Positions 1 through 12,513 of a stretch of 64,000 nucleotides of DNA are shown here, piece by piece. How positions within the stretch are numbered: position 1 is the stretch's first letter; each line of letters begins with the position of its first letter. Both the position numbers and the translations under genes were made by a program. The stretch is from Motacilla alba alba (Eukaryota; Chordata; Aves; Passeriformes; Motacillidae): assembly GCF_015832195.1 (NCBI RefSeq), contig NC_052046.1, positions 37,228,911 to 37,292,910 of the forward strand, read 5' to 3'. Under the pieces are notes generated by a model, which worked only from the letters and a program-made list of their open reading frames with translations, was not told the origin of the DNA and did no database searches.

Positions 1-1149
1 TGGCTGATAACCATTCTGGAGCTGGACTAGAGGCTCCAGGGAGGTGGGATATGGAGAAGTTCATCATCCCACTTTTTGCAGAGCTTGCCAACCTGCCGCG
101 CACACACGCACTTTGGTTGTTTTGAGCAAGTACTGATTTTCTCCAGTCTCTCACACTGGGGTAACTTGAAATCTCAGGAGAAACAATGAGAGTGGATAAA
201 CCTACCAGAGTTATTTTGCTGTGCATGCATGCAGAGCTTACTCATGTAGGCCTGAGGTATTGTTTGCTGTTCATCCTGTCAGAAATACATCATAACCCAG
301 GGTGCTCTGCATGAGCCTCCTCCTTCAGTACCCCCCCTGCTGTGCTTCAAATGAGATTGTAAGGTTCATCACATTGAAGTGAAACTGCAAAGATGAAGCA
401 TATTTCTGTGTCCAGGTATCTCAGATATTTGATCAGATGGGGCAATACGGACAGAGTATGAATCTTGTGAAGTTAACGTCAGGGCCCTTAGGGCATTTCA
501 ATCCAGCCTTCTCCCCAAATCTTGTCTGCCTATCCTGATGTCCAGCTCTGGCGTGGTGCAGCCATTAGCCTGAGATTGTGGTGTTGGGGTGCCAGGAGCT
601 TCCCATCACTTGGGGGCCGTGCATCAGCTCAGCCCCACTGGTTTGTCCTTGTGCCCAGAATCCCAGCTCCTCAGCCAAGCAACCAGCTATTGGAACTTGC
701 CAGTATTTGGTGGGGGTGCAAACTGGTTCAGCTTCCAGTTACCTTAGCTTTGTGCTGCATGCCTCGTGTGCTGCTCTGCTTCCAGGTCCTGAAGCATTAC
801 ATTGCCAGTACCACTTAATAATCTAACAGGAGAATCTAGAAAACTGTCAGAAGAACAGCTTTGTGTCAGCCCTGTCATGCTTTCAGGTTGCTTAAAAAGG
901 ATAGGGAAATAAATATCTCTGCAATGGTGAACATTCCTGCACAGTTTATCTTCCCTGTTTTTCCATGGTCTTTCTTACTTTAACTTAAATTTGTCCGTGC
1001 TATGGCTCATTTACTTCTGAATGTACTTTTGCTCCATCTACTCAGGCAGTTTGTTTTCCTTTTATTTATATTGAAGTACACAGATGTACCAGAAGTACAG
1101 CTTAATTGTTCTGCAACTGTCAAATTCTTTATGTGCATAAAAGGAGGGA
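1..1149. other. Unique non-coding sequence, nothing recognised
   Basis: I see no gene, RNA or transposon signature here. The open frames at 522-826 overlap one another in different frames, are under 100 codons, and show no domain or splice context. The sequence is mixed composition without tandem repetition. Confidence 0.6.
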
Positions 1150-1428
1150 GAGGGACTTTTTATATGGGCAGATAGTAACAAGACAAGGAGCAATGGTTTT
1201 AACTGAGAGAGGGCTGTTTAATTTAGATATTAAGAAGAAAATCTTTACTCTGAGGATAGTGAGGCACTGTAACAGGTTGCCTAAAGAATCTGTGGATATG
1301 ACATCCCTGCAAGTGGTTAAGGCCAGGTTGGATGGGGCCCTGAACAACCTGATCTAGTGAATGCCATCCCTGCCCGTGACAGGGGCATTGGAAGTAGATG
1401 ATCTTCAAGCACAAACCATTCTATGAAA
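1150..1428 (+). mobile_element. CR1 LINE 3'-end fragment
   Basis: This is a 5'-truncated copy of the avian CR1 non-LTR retrotransposon, carrying the end of ORF2 and the 3' UTR. The order of landmarks fits CR1: a 'gggactttttatatgggca' block, a 'gtgaggcactg..acaggttgcc' block near 1258-1285, a 'ggccaggttggatggggccctgaacaacctgatctagtg' type block (start near 1321), then 'ggaagtagatgatctt' and the terminal 'ccattctatga' tail. The 83-codon frame at 1106-1357 is the decayed C-terminus and 3' UTR, not a host gene. CR1 copies are normally truncated at the 5' end and keep the 3' tail, as here. Confidence 0.92.
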
Positions 1429-3944
1429 CTGAAGATGCAAAGTGAAGTTGAGAATAAGCAGAGTAATAATAACCCAACTGGTTATATTTTCTTTTTCATA
1501 ATAGAATCCAAAGTGATACCTCCCAAAATTAAAGTTTGTTAATATCTGCAGGCATTTGCTTTGCAAAAGCTGATGTTGTAGGGGACTGAAAAAAACTAAT
1601 TTCCAGTCTTTTTTCTAAAGACAACTTTATTTATAATCCAAATTGCATCTCTGATTAATAGAATTTCTCAAGAAGTATGCTATTTTCATACATCTGTACA
1701 CACAGGAAATATTGTAGAGCTGAAGAAATTACCTTTTTTTTTCAGGAGAAGAGAGACAAATAAGGATAGGGTAAGTAATTTTTCAGCCATCTGTCTTCTG
1801 AAAACACACTACCAGCATTCATGCCTTAAGTTGAACCCCACAGCATCATACCTACTAGAGATGAAAATAAGAAAGCTTGGACAAAATGGGTAGCGGTATT
1901 TGGCAATGTGTTCTGTCTGATTCTGATTCTATACGTTACTATGGGTATAAACAACATCTAGGTTTCCTCTGAAGACCTGCTGAAGTGGAAACCCCTTTGG
2001 CAGCCTTGCAGCTTTTATGGCTCCAGGGTAAGTCTCCTGTGGAAAATGTAGCATATAGAGCATAGTCAGAAAACTTCATAATGGTAACAGGACATTTGAA
2101 CAGAAGTGTAACTTTTGAGATGAACCTCTTAATTTTTTTGTGAAACAACTGCTTCTGTGAATTTTCAGTGAATGGCATGTAAGTGAGCATTTGCATATAC
2201 AAAGTTATATCAGACATAGTGAAAAAGACTTACAGATTTTCTGATGAAGTCTGTCAGATTTACTAGTGAATTATTTTATTTTACAAACTTTGTGAACTAT
2301 CTTGTAGAACGGCATTTTTGTTGATCTAGAGTTTGTGAGTGGCTTAATACATGGGAATAGAAATGAAAAACATTCTAAAGGTCATTCAGGTCATTAATTT
2401 CTTTTAAAGTCAGAGTTTTCCAAAGACATGAGTTAGAGGGAATTCTAGATAAGCCACACCTTCTAAATAAAAACATCTTATAGAAATGTTAGGAATATTT
2501 GTTTCATTTTAGCACATTTTAGAGATCTCAAAAATGTCTTATATTTCTAATTTTCCTCTTCTGGACACTTGACTCCAGACTGCCTGTCATGTTAGTGAGA
2601 AAAACTCAAGAGTTTAATGTCAGCTGTTGCTGTGAACCTAAGAAGGGCTTTGTGCAAGGTGGAAGTACTGAGGGTGCTGTCAGCCTTCCTGGAGCATGGG
2701 TATAAGACCAGTGGTACCCTGTGCACCATTAAAAGTACCAACACATGTCTTCATCTACAGAAGAGCACCCAACATTTTTTGGTGTTCTCTACTGAATGTG
2801 GAAAGTACATTAGTAAGACAATTATTTTCCCTTTCTCTTAGTCTGCCTGGGCTGGGCTTTTGCCTGGCTTTGGAGTCCAGAAAAAACAGCAACAAAAAAA
2901 ACCCCACCAAAACCCGAAACCCTTTGGTTGCATCTTTTCATAGCATTGAATGACTTCTTGCTGTTGTGTTTATTTTAAATTTAAGCTTAGAATAGGATAC
3001 TTGAAAGGCAAATTTTCTTGAATTGTAGAATTTCACAGCATTTTTGGAAGTAATTTTCTTCTCTTGAAGTATCTTGTGTGATGTTTGCACAGCACAAGAT
3101 AAAAATGTCTCCTCTGTCCTCATACTTCCTTCTACTGGATGAAAACAGACATAATTTCTTAACTATCTTTATATGCAGCTTTTATTTCTATCTCTTTTTC
3201 TTAAGTCGTCTCATATTTCCTGGTTCCAGTACAGCCTCTGCATGACTAATTGATCCATTTCCATCAGGCTGTCATCTGATTAAATTATTGTCACAGTGTA
3301 TAAATACGGTGTTTACTGGACAATGGCATTTTAAGAGGTAATGTGTACTTTCACATTATAATAATGGCTTTTTTGTTATGACCTCTAGTAATCTTTAATC
3401 TATTTGGCTGCTTTTTTTTGCAGGAAAACAAAAAACAGATCTGTGAATTTTACCTCCAGCACTGTTTTGATCTCCTTGCTTCAGTCTCCGGTTATTTTTG
3501 GTGCAGTCAATTATGTGGCTAGTGAATTCTGGAAAATTGGTTGTCTGGGATATTGTTGATGTCTTTCAAATACACTCTGTCTGCTTTTGACTGTACTGGT
3601 TTGCACATTTCCAGACCCTTTTAGAGGTATTTTGAGTTTTGACTAAGGTCTTTATGGTTATGGACTAATTTCTGGTGGATTTGGCCTTTGATGGTGCTGA
3701 AGACATGAGCAGAGCCAGCCAGAGGCTGCTTGTCAGTTTTGTTTCCAGAAACTTCTTACTAGCAAATTCTGTTGCCCAGCAAGAAGTTTCCAGGTTTGTG
3801 GTTTCCATACATTTGAGCAAAACAGTGATTTTTTGCAGGGTCTATGTCTGTCTGAGCACTTCAGCTGTGCAGTGATACCTGAAGTGCTTCTTCTTTGCCA
3901 ATATCTAATACTGGTTTTTTTGCCTCCAGCCTATCTACACCTCC
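1429..3944. other. Unique non-coding sequence
   Basis: No gene or transposon is recognised. The open frames here (for example 1939-2217 minus, 2617-2841 plus, 3675-3875 plus) are short and show no domain. An A/C-rich patch occurs at about 2880-2920. The stretch just before 3945 could be a diverged upstream part of the following CR1 fragment, but I cannot align it. Confidence 0.55.
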
Positions 3945-4076
3945 ACTGGGAGTGGTTGGACTGTGTTTTCAAGCACATGCTGTGACTCTTGGGGTGTCCT
4001 GTGCAGGGTCAGAAGTTGGACTTGATGATTCTGGTGTGTCCCTTCTAACTCAGGATATTCTATGGCTCTGTGACTC
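3945..4076 (+). mobile_element. CR1 LINE 3' tail, short fragment
   Basis: The last ~110 bases match the 3' UTR of a CR1 subfamily. A 'gtgcagggtcagaagttgga' block at about 3999-4020 is followed by 'cttgatgattctggtgtg' and 'cccttctaactcaggatat', then the terminal 'tctatggctctgtga'. This is the same 3' tail type that the SINE at 12514-12650 carries. The 5' boundary is uncertain. The overlapping 107-codon frame at 3895-4218 is incidental. Confidence 0.8.
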
Positions 4077-5299
4077 CAAACCCACACCTCACAGCACAGG
4101 AAATGAGAACAGTGATCTGATTTCTTGGCCAAGCCCTGACAGACAGCCTTCAGGAGGAGAAGCTGGGAGACTGATTTTAAACAGTGACTCAGTGTCATCA
4201 TCTTCAGCCCAGCCCTGACTCAAACTATCAATCAACCTGTACTGAATCAGGAAGAAATCTGCATCCCAAATTTCCTTCATGCAAGTAAGTAAGTTCATGT
4301 CTCCTCTACAGCCTTGTGTGGATGATGAAGCTATGGTTTTGCCTCTTCCCCCAAGACTGCAACACTACTTACATTTCAGCTTTAAGGAGTTTTTAATTAT
4401 TTTGAAAATGGTCTTTCTACTTCTGATCACTTAAAAATGAGGCTAAGCAAGAGTATCATCTATTAAAACAAAAGTCAGTCAGCCAGCCTTTGCTGCTCAT
4501 CTTTTGCTACCAATCTGTTACGCCTGTCACAACAAGTCGACAGATTGTCACAATAAATGGCACAAGTTTAGGATGTTGTTTTGTTTAGCCTTATATGAAG
4601 TGCTTTGAAGCACATTTTAGTAGTGGAGTTTAATTACAGTATAGTAAATTAATTCTGAAAGAGGGGAATAAGTTAGACAGTAGTTAAAAATTGTTAGAAT
4701 AATATTTTCTATTAGTTTTTGTTTACTTGGGGGAACTGCAAATTACCACAAGTGTTTGTGAATACTGAGGAAGTAAATATTGATAAGAAACTTATTGCCT
4801 GAAAACAAACTAGGAATGTGAATATTTCATTTATTTACTCAAATTACTTAATAGGTAATTACTACTCTGAAGCAAGTTCAGATAGTGCAGCCTGCCAAAT
4901 ATTCACCCCATAAGAGGAAGAAAACCTGGAGTCTCTTCCGAGAAATGAAAATGCCCTGCCATTGGAATATTTTTTATTAGGTATTCCGGTTCTGTCTGAT
5001 TTTCCACAGAGATCTGATATTTTTCTTTTCCTTCTTTTTTTACATCCTTGAGAAGTCTGTGGGCAGAAATGTAATTTTGGTGTCAGTTATCACTCCTCTT
5101 ACAGTCACTGATGCATCAATGGCCCTTTAAAAATTCTGCTACCATGTATCCAACCATATCTGTCAACCAACTCTACTGCTATCCCTTGCTAATTTTGACT
5201 CATTTGGCATTTTGTTAAAACCAAACATTTTTGAAACCATTCTGTTCTAAAACCACCTTCATATCTGTCCTGAACAAGTGTGTTTGAGATCGCTCAATA
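4077..5299. other. Unique AT-rich sequence, nothing recognised
   Basis: The stretch has many short A and T runs and no open frame of note beyond the remnant around the CR1 tail. No repeat family or RNA gene is recognised. Confidence 0.55.
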
Positions 5300-5554
5300 A
5301 ATCACTAGCAAGAGTATAAGCAAAAGTCAGATTTAAACTACAGTAATGTTAAACTACAAAGCACAACAGATTAGTTGGCAAGATTCACTTTACTTAACAA
5401 GGACAACTGAGGCACAACAAGAAGGGAAGCAAGCAACAGCAAAACCAAACAAAATCCAGGCTATTAAAACAGAAATTAATTGAAACTACTGAAGTGTATG
5501 TGTGTGTCTGTGTGTAAAGACAGTGTAAACAAGAATGAAAAAGAATGCATCTCA

Positions 5555-5700
5555 AAGCTTAACAGCACTTAAACTTAACAGTACTTTAACCTAAATTATA
5601 TCTTTATTTATAGCCTAAGCTTAACAATCTAACAGAGAAATAAAACACTTAACAGCATTTATCCTAAATTATAACTATCACGTAACCTAACTTCCAGACA
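5555..5700. repeat. Degenerate ~74-bp tandem duplication, AT-rich
   Basis: The word 'cttaacag' occurs at 5558, 5574 and 5648, with a variant at 5620. 'cctaaattata' occurs at 5590 and 5663. The matching spacings (74 and 73) indicate a diverged tandem duplication of about 74 bp. The surrounding 5300-5860 stretch has an A-rich, T-poor character and may be part of an old, reverse-oriented retroviral LTR, but I cannot confirm this. Confidence 0.5.
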
Positions 5701-6254
5701 TATGTGCAAAGAGTATATGTGCAGACATAGTGCAAGATAAGGTACCTGTGGAAAAATTCTCCTCAGAGGTCAGTAAATATACTCACTTCACATGCTTTTG
5801 CATCTCCAAATGGGTCCCACTCTGGACCTCTGTTTGTAGGGTCGCATGACAGTGAACTTTAGTCATTACAATGTTTTATCCTGGCCACAGTTTGGGTTGG
5901 TGTAGTATTGTGCATTTATATTTTGTAATACTTCGTAATCGCATGATTTTATATTCCCTTATTGTTCCCAAACGTTTATCCCAGAATGTGCCCCTTCCCT
6001 TTTGCCTATCTAGGCATTTCCTTTTGCTGAGATCATCCCCAAACCCCCCTCCCTAGTTTCCCTGTCAATCACTTGGTATCCCGTCCCCTATATCCAGAAC
6101 TTCCGGACAAAGTCATCGGGTGATTTGCTAGGGGCCAAAGGTCAGCCCCTCAACTACTGTCCCATACATTATCTCAAATGTCCATTCCCATGGCCTGATG
6201 CCTGGGGGATTTTTATTGGTCAAGCAATGTATATGCCTTCCGTTTCCTCCCATC

Positions 6255-6264
6255 TTTAAATATA
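6255..6264 (+). promoter_or_regulatory. TATA-like box of the LTR
   Basis: The sequence 'tttaaatata' lies about 36 nt downstream of an inverted CCAAT box and about 72 nt upstream of AATAAA, the spacing expected of a retroviral LTR promoter. Activity today is unknown. Confidence 0.45.
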
Positions 6265-6335
6265 GCGTCTGCATTTTCCTCAGGGCTCTGAGCTAGAGGC
6301 CCCCCTGAGGCAACCAGGGTCCCTCTGGGGCTCTG

Positions 6336-6341
6336 AATAAA
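6336..6341 (+). terminator. AATAAA polyadenylation signal in the LTR
   Basis: A canonical hexamer is followed by a GT/T-containing stretch ('ccttggtttggcc'), consistent with the R/U5 boundary of an LTR. Confidence 0.5.
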
Positions 6342-7180
6342 CCTTGGTTTGGCCTCCTGCTGAGAGTCGGCCTTTTATCTTCTACCGCTGTCTCCAGAAG
6401 TCTCTCTGCTGCAAAGGCAAATAGCCTAACAGCCACCAGCACCCCCGGGTGCAAGAGTGTGTCCCCCCACTGCTGGTCTGCTTTGGGGGTTGCCCCCCCG
6501 CGCTGTGTGCCGGCCGGGGCCAGCCGGGGTTTGCTGAGAAGGCTCCCAGATAGAGACGGAGACAGGTTGGCACTTCCTTTGAAAGTGTGAGAACAGGCAA
6601 GTTATGCTATTCAGACCAGATAAATATTTTCCAAGGCTGGTCGTGGGAAAAACAGAAGCTCGTGAGGAGTTTCTGGGAGGAGACTGTTTTTTGATAAGCT
6701 CAGAAAGACCTGAGCCCAGATGGCATTTTCAAGGATGAGGCCTAGCAAGCATTTTCTCAGAGAGCACTGCAGCCTGAAAAGGTGTTAAGGGGGAATGCAC
6801 CATCTCAAGTCATCACTGTTAGCAGCATGGGACATTTGCCATTCAGACCTATGACCTTGTTCAGCCTTGATTCCTCCTCATCTTGAATCATAGCTCTACC
6901 TCTTGTTCTAGTCAAATGCTTTCAGAGGTACTATTCTTTACCTTACTGTACGCAGAGGACTTCCCCTCCATGCCCTTGTTATTCTCTGTCTTGGCTTTCT
7001 GCACATGCACATGTTTCTTTCTCACAGGAGGTGAATGCCCTCTGATTTCCCATCCTTCTGACTGTATCATTAGAGTTTTGGCTAATCTCATTAGTTCCCT
7101 TTTAATTACTTTTATTTGACTTCTTCATGACTGTGTCGTTTCTTCTTCCCACAGTACTTCTAATCACCCCCTGCCCTATC

Positions 7181-7222
7181 TGGTACGCTACTAGCACTCT
7201 GTGGTACTCTACTAGCACTCAG
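7181..7222. repeat. 21-bp tandem duplication
   Basis: Two adjacent copies of a 21-bp unit start at 7181 and 7202. Each begins 'tggtac' and contains 'ctactagcactc', with one internal substitution (g versus t) and a last-base difference. It looks like a simple replication-slippage duplication. Confidence 0.8.
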
Positions 7223-8760
7223 CACCCCTCCTTCTGTCCTTTTGTTATTACTCAGTTTTCCATGTTAGTACACAAGTCCCTGAAGCAATAGAGCTTTTGT
7301 TTCATTTCACTGAAAATTTGAATTTTCAAAGATGTGGACAGGATTTCTAGGTCAGAAGGTGGCTAAAATACAGAGTATCAGAATATCACTAGATTCTAAT
7401 GGGGCCAAAACGTTATCCAAATGCTCATTCCTGCAGGCTGGACAAAGAAAAGACCTACCAATATTCTTCAACTGGTATAACTGGAGAAGTGTTCCTGGAG
7501 TGCACGGTCACCTAACTCCTCTCCTGAAGTGCTTGACTTTCACATGTGCCAGCCAGACTGCAATGCAGTGTGGGTGTGGAAAGCTTTTACCTTTAGGGTT
7601 TGGCATATTGAAGAAGTTACTAGAAATGATAAAATAACAGTATTTCTTATTAAAATTGCTGTTGTTTATACTAGACTTCTGTACATGATTACATTGAAGA
7701 ACATCTCCAAAGCAAGCAAAATTTTTTGTGTTTTTCAATATTAAAGAAGAAAGATCATTAATTATTTTTTGTGTAAGGAAGAGACAGGAACTGGATACAC
7801 CATTTAATGTAGTTATCTTTTAAAATCAATGCAATTTTAAAAAATTGTCACAAATTAATTAATAAGATCATTGTTCATGTACACAGAGACAAATTTTCTA
7901 GCCAAATAATGGCATCACAAACAAAGATTTAGAATTCCCTCGGTTATTTTGTGTTTTTGCAAAGAGCAAATACAAGGACTGGACCAAGCAACCAATATAC
8001 ACACACAGCACCGTTAAAATGCCCAGGGCTTCAATGCTGTGGACATTGGGTAAAATTTGTGAAAATATCTCCTCACTGAACCAGTTCAGCATGCATAGGT
8101 TAGTGTACAGATCAAATCACCCTGTTCAGCACTGCTGTAAGATTCAAAACTTAGGACAAAGGTTTCCAAGGACCTTCTTTGTCTTGGTTGAACACTGGCC
8201 ATCTCTCTATATTGCGTCAAACAGCTGCAGCATGACCTCTCAGTCAATTTGTCCAAGACCTTACCGGCCACATTGTGGTGCTTGCCAAGAGAGATGGTGC
8301 TTTTTGCAGAGGTCTTGTCCTCCTCACAGGCAAGAGTCAAGGCCAGCAGAAAAGACATATTGTTCCCCCCTTTTGGTGATGTGGAATTGAAGGATGAAAC
8401 TGAAGGATTACTGAACCATGATAGTTAGCCAAAGTCAGGGAGTACTGAGACACATCACTCTGTTTCCTTCACCAGGAACAGACCCAGAAGACATTTCCTT
8501 ATGATTTATCTCAAAGAGAAACAGCTTGGAAATGATGGGCAGCAGAAACACTGAGATTCAGTTTAGTAAAATAAATACACATGGTAAAATTATTTCCACT
8601 AGCAATAGTGCAGTCAGTTTCTTAGAAGAGCAAGAGAAAAACACAGTTCATTAATAAAGCAATCCAAGGAAACAGATAAAGAAGGAAGTCTGTTAATTTA
8701 AATACTTATATGTGTTTAACTAAGTTCCTAGGAAATAATGAACTACAGGCAATGGCATCC

Positions 8761-8780
8761 CATCTTCAGAACTGAAGATG
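8761..8780. repeat. Short near-perfect palindrome
   Basis: The 20-mer reads 'catcttcag' + 'aa' + 'ctgaagatg', so the arms are 9-bp perfect inverted repeats with a 2-nt spacer. No associated gene is visible. Confidence 0.85.
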
Positions 8781-9637
8781 CCATCTTTAGATGGTGGGTT
8801 TCTAAAGAAATTAATGTTAAAGTATTCGGTTGAAAAACATTTGAATCATTTAATTGAATGTTCAGGAGAAAGGGAGTGGCTCTTCAGGCCTGTTTCTTAG
8901 ATTTCTGAAATCAGTGGAAATGATGCTGTATAATTATTTTGTTATTGCCTCAACTTCACACCAGGGCAAGCAATGTGATCTGCAAGCTGACAAAGACCAG
9001 AGGGTGCACTAGACCTCAACAGGCCAGCTGTTTACCTAACATCAGTAGAGAAAACCTTTTTACAAAATTGAAAATCTAACTAGCTCCCTGTGTGATTAGT
9101 TACAGGCTTTGGATATCATAAGGACTGTTTTTGACACTTGAATTCTATACAGTTCCCACAGCATTTGTCAGACAGGCTTATAGAACTGCTACACAGTGCA
9201 TCCCATGTCATGTCTTTTACCCACATTCTATTGATACCATCCTCACAGTTCTATATATTAGATTTTCAAATGACACAGCCTTAGATAAACAGCAAGGTTT
9301 CCCTTGCAAGGCAAGACGTTGTTTATAGAAAGACACAAATGTTCACAGAGCTCTGTGGCCTACATTGTATCAAGCAGTGTTCAGAGCTCAGGAGAGCTTC
9401 TGTTGCTTCACGTTTACTAAATAGCTTCTGTGAAATCTGTTTCTTTCTCCCCTACTAGGTTTCTCACATTTAAGTAGTCTTTCTCCTACCACATATATGC
9501 TTCCTACAATGAGCACTACCACATATATAGATAAAACAAGTCAGAATAGGAATATAGATTAGGAATAGGAATTTAGAATAGCATTTTTTGCTTTAAATGA
9601 AATTAATCTTAGAATACGTATTTCCCTTCTGTGATTT

Positions 9638-9658
9638 ATTTTGTTTTGTTTTGTTTTC
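9638..9658 (+). repeat. (TTTTG)n short microsatellite
   Basis: About four copies of a TTTTG unit are present, with no further context. Confidence 0.8.
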
Positions 9659-9724
9659 CTAATCTCTGTTGTTTTTGTCTAAGGTTGTTCATTTACAGAG
9701 CTACCACATTTCTGTGACTGGTAC

Positions 9725-9885
9725 CTCTGAGATCATCTAACTGATCCATCAAAGCAGGCTCTCTTTGAGTGGGTTGCCCAGGACCCTAACCAGTCAGGAT
9801 TTGCATATCTTCAGGAATAAAGTCTCCAGAACCTCTCTGAGCAACTTGCTCAACTGTTGGACCACCCTCCCAGCAAGTGTAGGAT
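9725..9885 (-). mobile_element. CR1 LINE fragment, minus orientation
   Basis: Read on the minus strand this is part of the CR1 ORF2 end and 3' UTR. Plus-strand landmarks are 'gatcatctaactgatcc' at the left, then 'gggttgcccaggaccc', 'ctccagaacctctctgagcaacttgc' (near 9828-9850) and 'ggaccaccctcccagcaag'. Each parallels the reverse complement of the CR1 3' region. More diverged similarity may extend to about 10080 ('cagctctctgagtatctcctgaca'). Because it is diverged it is probably an old copy. Confidence 0.75.
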
Positions 9886-12513
9886 TTTTAAAAGATTTAA
9901 GTGGTATTCATTGTGATTATATTTACGCTATTTATCTGTTCCCTGGATACCCTTAAGAAAAATCTTCCTCTGCCTTCTGTACTCCCAGCTGATTTATATA
10001 CACTCCCCTCACACTCACCCTCCCTCGAATTGTCCAGAACAACTGCAGCTCTCTGAGTATCTCCTGACAGACAAGATAGCTCAGCTATTGCACAAGAATA
10101 TATATAATTATTTATATTAACCCAAAGCATATTAATTAAATTTTTCTTATTATAAATGGTGCAAAGGGACACCAGAATAAGCCAAAGTCAGGTAAAAGAG
10201 TGCTGGGATAACCTATATGAATGTCAACTCAGATTATTTTAAGGTTCCTTCAACTGTTTAAATAAAACTGGTGCAATTTCTAAAACTTCAATTTGGTCTC
10301 AGTTTTCTTGGAAAATGGTTTTCTATATTTTGCTGCCTCGCATCTATTTTTGTCTACCACAACCCAATTTGTATGATTTTAATACTTTAATCATGGCTTC
10401 ATTGTGACATTCTCAGAGACCTAGTGATGAGGGCTTCATTTCTTTGTTCCTCACATGCTTCTTGCATAACTTTTATAATTGAAAAGAAAATGCCATCCCT
10501 GAGAATCACTTTTGTTTCACTTTATGAAGAAGAAAATTAACAGACAATCTTTTAAGAAGATAAAATTAAGTGTTTTTCTCATTTTCTCTATGCATTGTTA
10601 TGAAAAAAAGACTCAAGGTCATATACACACTCCAGTCTGCAGCTGCTGTGTAAATTTGTTCCAGTTTTTTTGTTGATTCTGGTGATTCCAGAGCTTACTT
10701 TTTTGACTGTAAAGATACAAGAAATCCCTGATAGATTAAGATTGCCTCTCCATAGCTAAGAGCTTATACCTCTAATGTTTTGTACATAAATGAAAATTAA
10801 ATATCTAAAAGTACAGGCACTCTTATTCCTAAATACTCTCCATTCTGTTTGTAAGAGGGAAGAGCTGATCACAAGAAAAGCTGCTCTTTAATCTTCTCTG
10901 AACTGGCCCATGTGTCATAGTGTTTTTGACCTGGCAGGCTGATCATCAGCTTTCCAGTGTAATGAAGTATTTCATGAATTGAGTGCAAAAGCTCCTTAAG
11001 CAGCAAAGTCTGCAGTTCTGCCTCTTAGCAAGGAGGAATAGTTTCCTCAAAGAGAATCTGCCACGTTGGTTTGTAGGGAGTGGGAGGCAGTTGTGGTATT
11101 TAGCACACTTCAGCACTGATCCCCCAGAGTTTCAAGAAAATAATTTCAAAGGACATTTCATGTCATCACATGGTGAGTGGAAAAAGAAGCCCTGTACTAC
11201 CATAAATGTTCTCCTGCTGGTGTTGTGAGGCAGAGAAAAGGAGAGAAAGGAAAATTTGGCAGTTTGAACAATACAAGTTTATAAAGGCAAGACCAAAAAA
11301 ATGCCATTACCAGCACTCTTGTGTTTTTCAGTTAAACCCTGCATTGCTCTTGAAAGCTTAGACCACAGCTAGTGACCCACAGAAGAAGCTTAATTGTTTA
11401 TGAAATCTTTCATTTCTGCTGTTGGGTGCTTCAAATTTTACTTCATAGCCTGTGTTACATTGAGAGATAGAGGATCTCTCTGTTTGTTTTAAAGGGAGAT
11501 ACCACGTACCAAATGCCCATTATATAAGCAGTGGAGCAGAGCAAGACTTCTAGAGGAAATTAACAAGTCTATTTACATCCTTTCATAACTGGCAGTGGTA
11601 AACTTATGAAAAGTGAATTATTAGCTTACTGAAAGCCAGGCATTTTTGAAGTGTGTTAGACTGCACATTAAGAAATCTGGAAACATTGAAAATGTTCACT
11701 CTAGAGGCTCAAAATTTTAGGAAAAGTTGGCAAACCTATTCTGTGAAATCTGTCCTCAGTTCAGAGATGGCAAGGGGAATTCCTTAATCAGAATAATCAA
11801 TGACTTAAGGAGACTCTTATGGACAACTCCAGCTGCACAGGGGTCTATAAGACAACCAGGGCCCTAATCACTTCTTAACAACTCTGACTGATGGTCTCTT
11901 ATTAGTATTGGTTTCCTCTCTAAATTCCCCTTGAAATCCATATGTGAGTTTGGAAAAATTGCTGAATTGTTTCTGCAAAATGTAAAGAATTTTGACAAAC
12001 TTCCCTAAAGTATGAGGACTAGTGAGATTTTTAAGGTTTTTAAAGTTAGGAGCAAAAGTGTGTGTTAGTAATTGTGGGTTTAGTTTTTATAAAATTACTA
12101 CCTTTTTTTTCCTGTACTATTATTTTGAACATATTTTGCTGGCAAGCAATGACGAAGGACCATTACTAGCAGGAGTTTTATGCTTCTTTACATTTCCTTA
12201 CTTGAAAATCAACATTAATATTATCTTTTGTGTGATTCACTTGGATAGACAAGAGTTTTTTATTTGTCCAACAGAAAATTTTTGAAACATTTTGTAATGG
12301 ATTTATACAATGTGTCCTCCAGCCCCCAGATATTGAGTTTGCTAAATCTGTACATGTAGACCTTAGGAAATATCACTGGTTTTGGTGTAGAAAGGAACTA
12401 ATGAAGCTGGCATCTTTCCTCTATGTTCTTTTACTAGCTGAAGTGCTCTCCTGCAAGACTTTGCTTTGGTAGCTGCTGTCTCCAATAGGATTTTCAGATG
12501 GCTGCTTTGGCTA
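9886..12513. other. Unique AT-rich sequence, nothing firm
   Basis: Apart from possible continuation of the CR1 fragment to about 10080, no transposon or gene is recognised. Short open frames (9897-10172 minus, 10983-11228 plus, 12022-12285 plus) have no domain, and the last is low-complexity F/Y/I-rich. Confidence 0.55.

Larger units (their letters stand above)
5865..6545 (+). mobile_element. Endogenous retrovirus solo-LTR-like element
   Basis: The block has LTR architecture in plus orientation. An AT-containing U3 is followed by an inverted CCAAT (attgg at 6215-6219), a TATA-like box at 6255-6264 and an AATAAA signal at 6336-6341. The downstream U5-like sequence is GC-rich and C/G-tracted up to about 6540. 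Composition differs sharply from the flanks, especially at 6420-6530. No gag, pol or env coding sequence flanks it, so if it is an LTR it is solo. Boundaries are approximate because I could not find a matching target-site duplication. ERV class is not assigned. Confidence 0.6.
6546..9724. other. Unique non-coding sequence with small local repeats
   Basis: There is no recognised gene. Short open frames occur at 7332-7637 (plus), 8019-8390 (plus) and 8086-8358 (minus). The last begins with a hydrophobic leader-like run (MSFLLALTLAC) but has no known domain. A 21-bp tandem duplication at 7181-7222, a palindrome at 8761-8780 and a TTTTG run at 9638-9658 are the only local structures noted. Confidence 0.5.
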
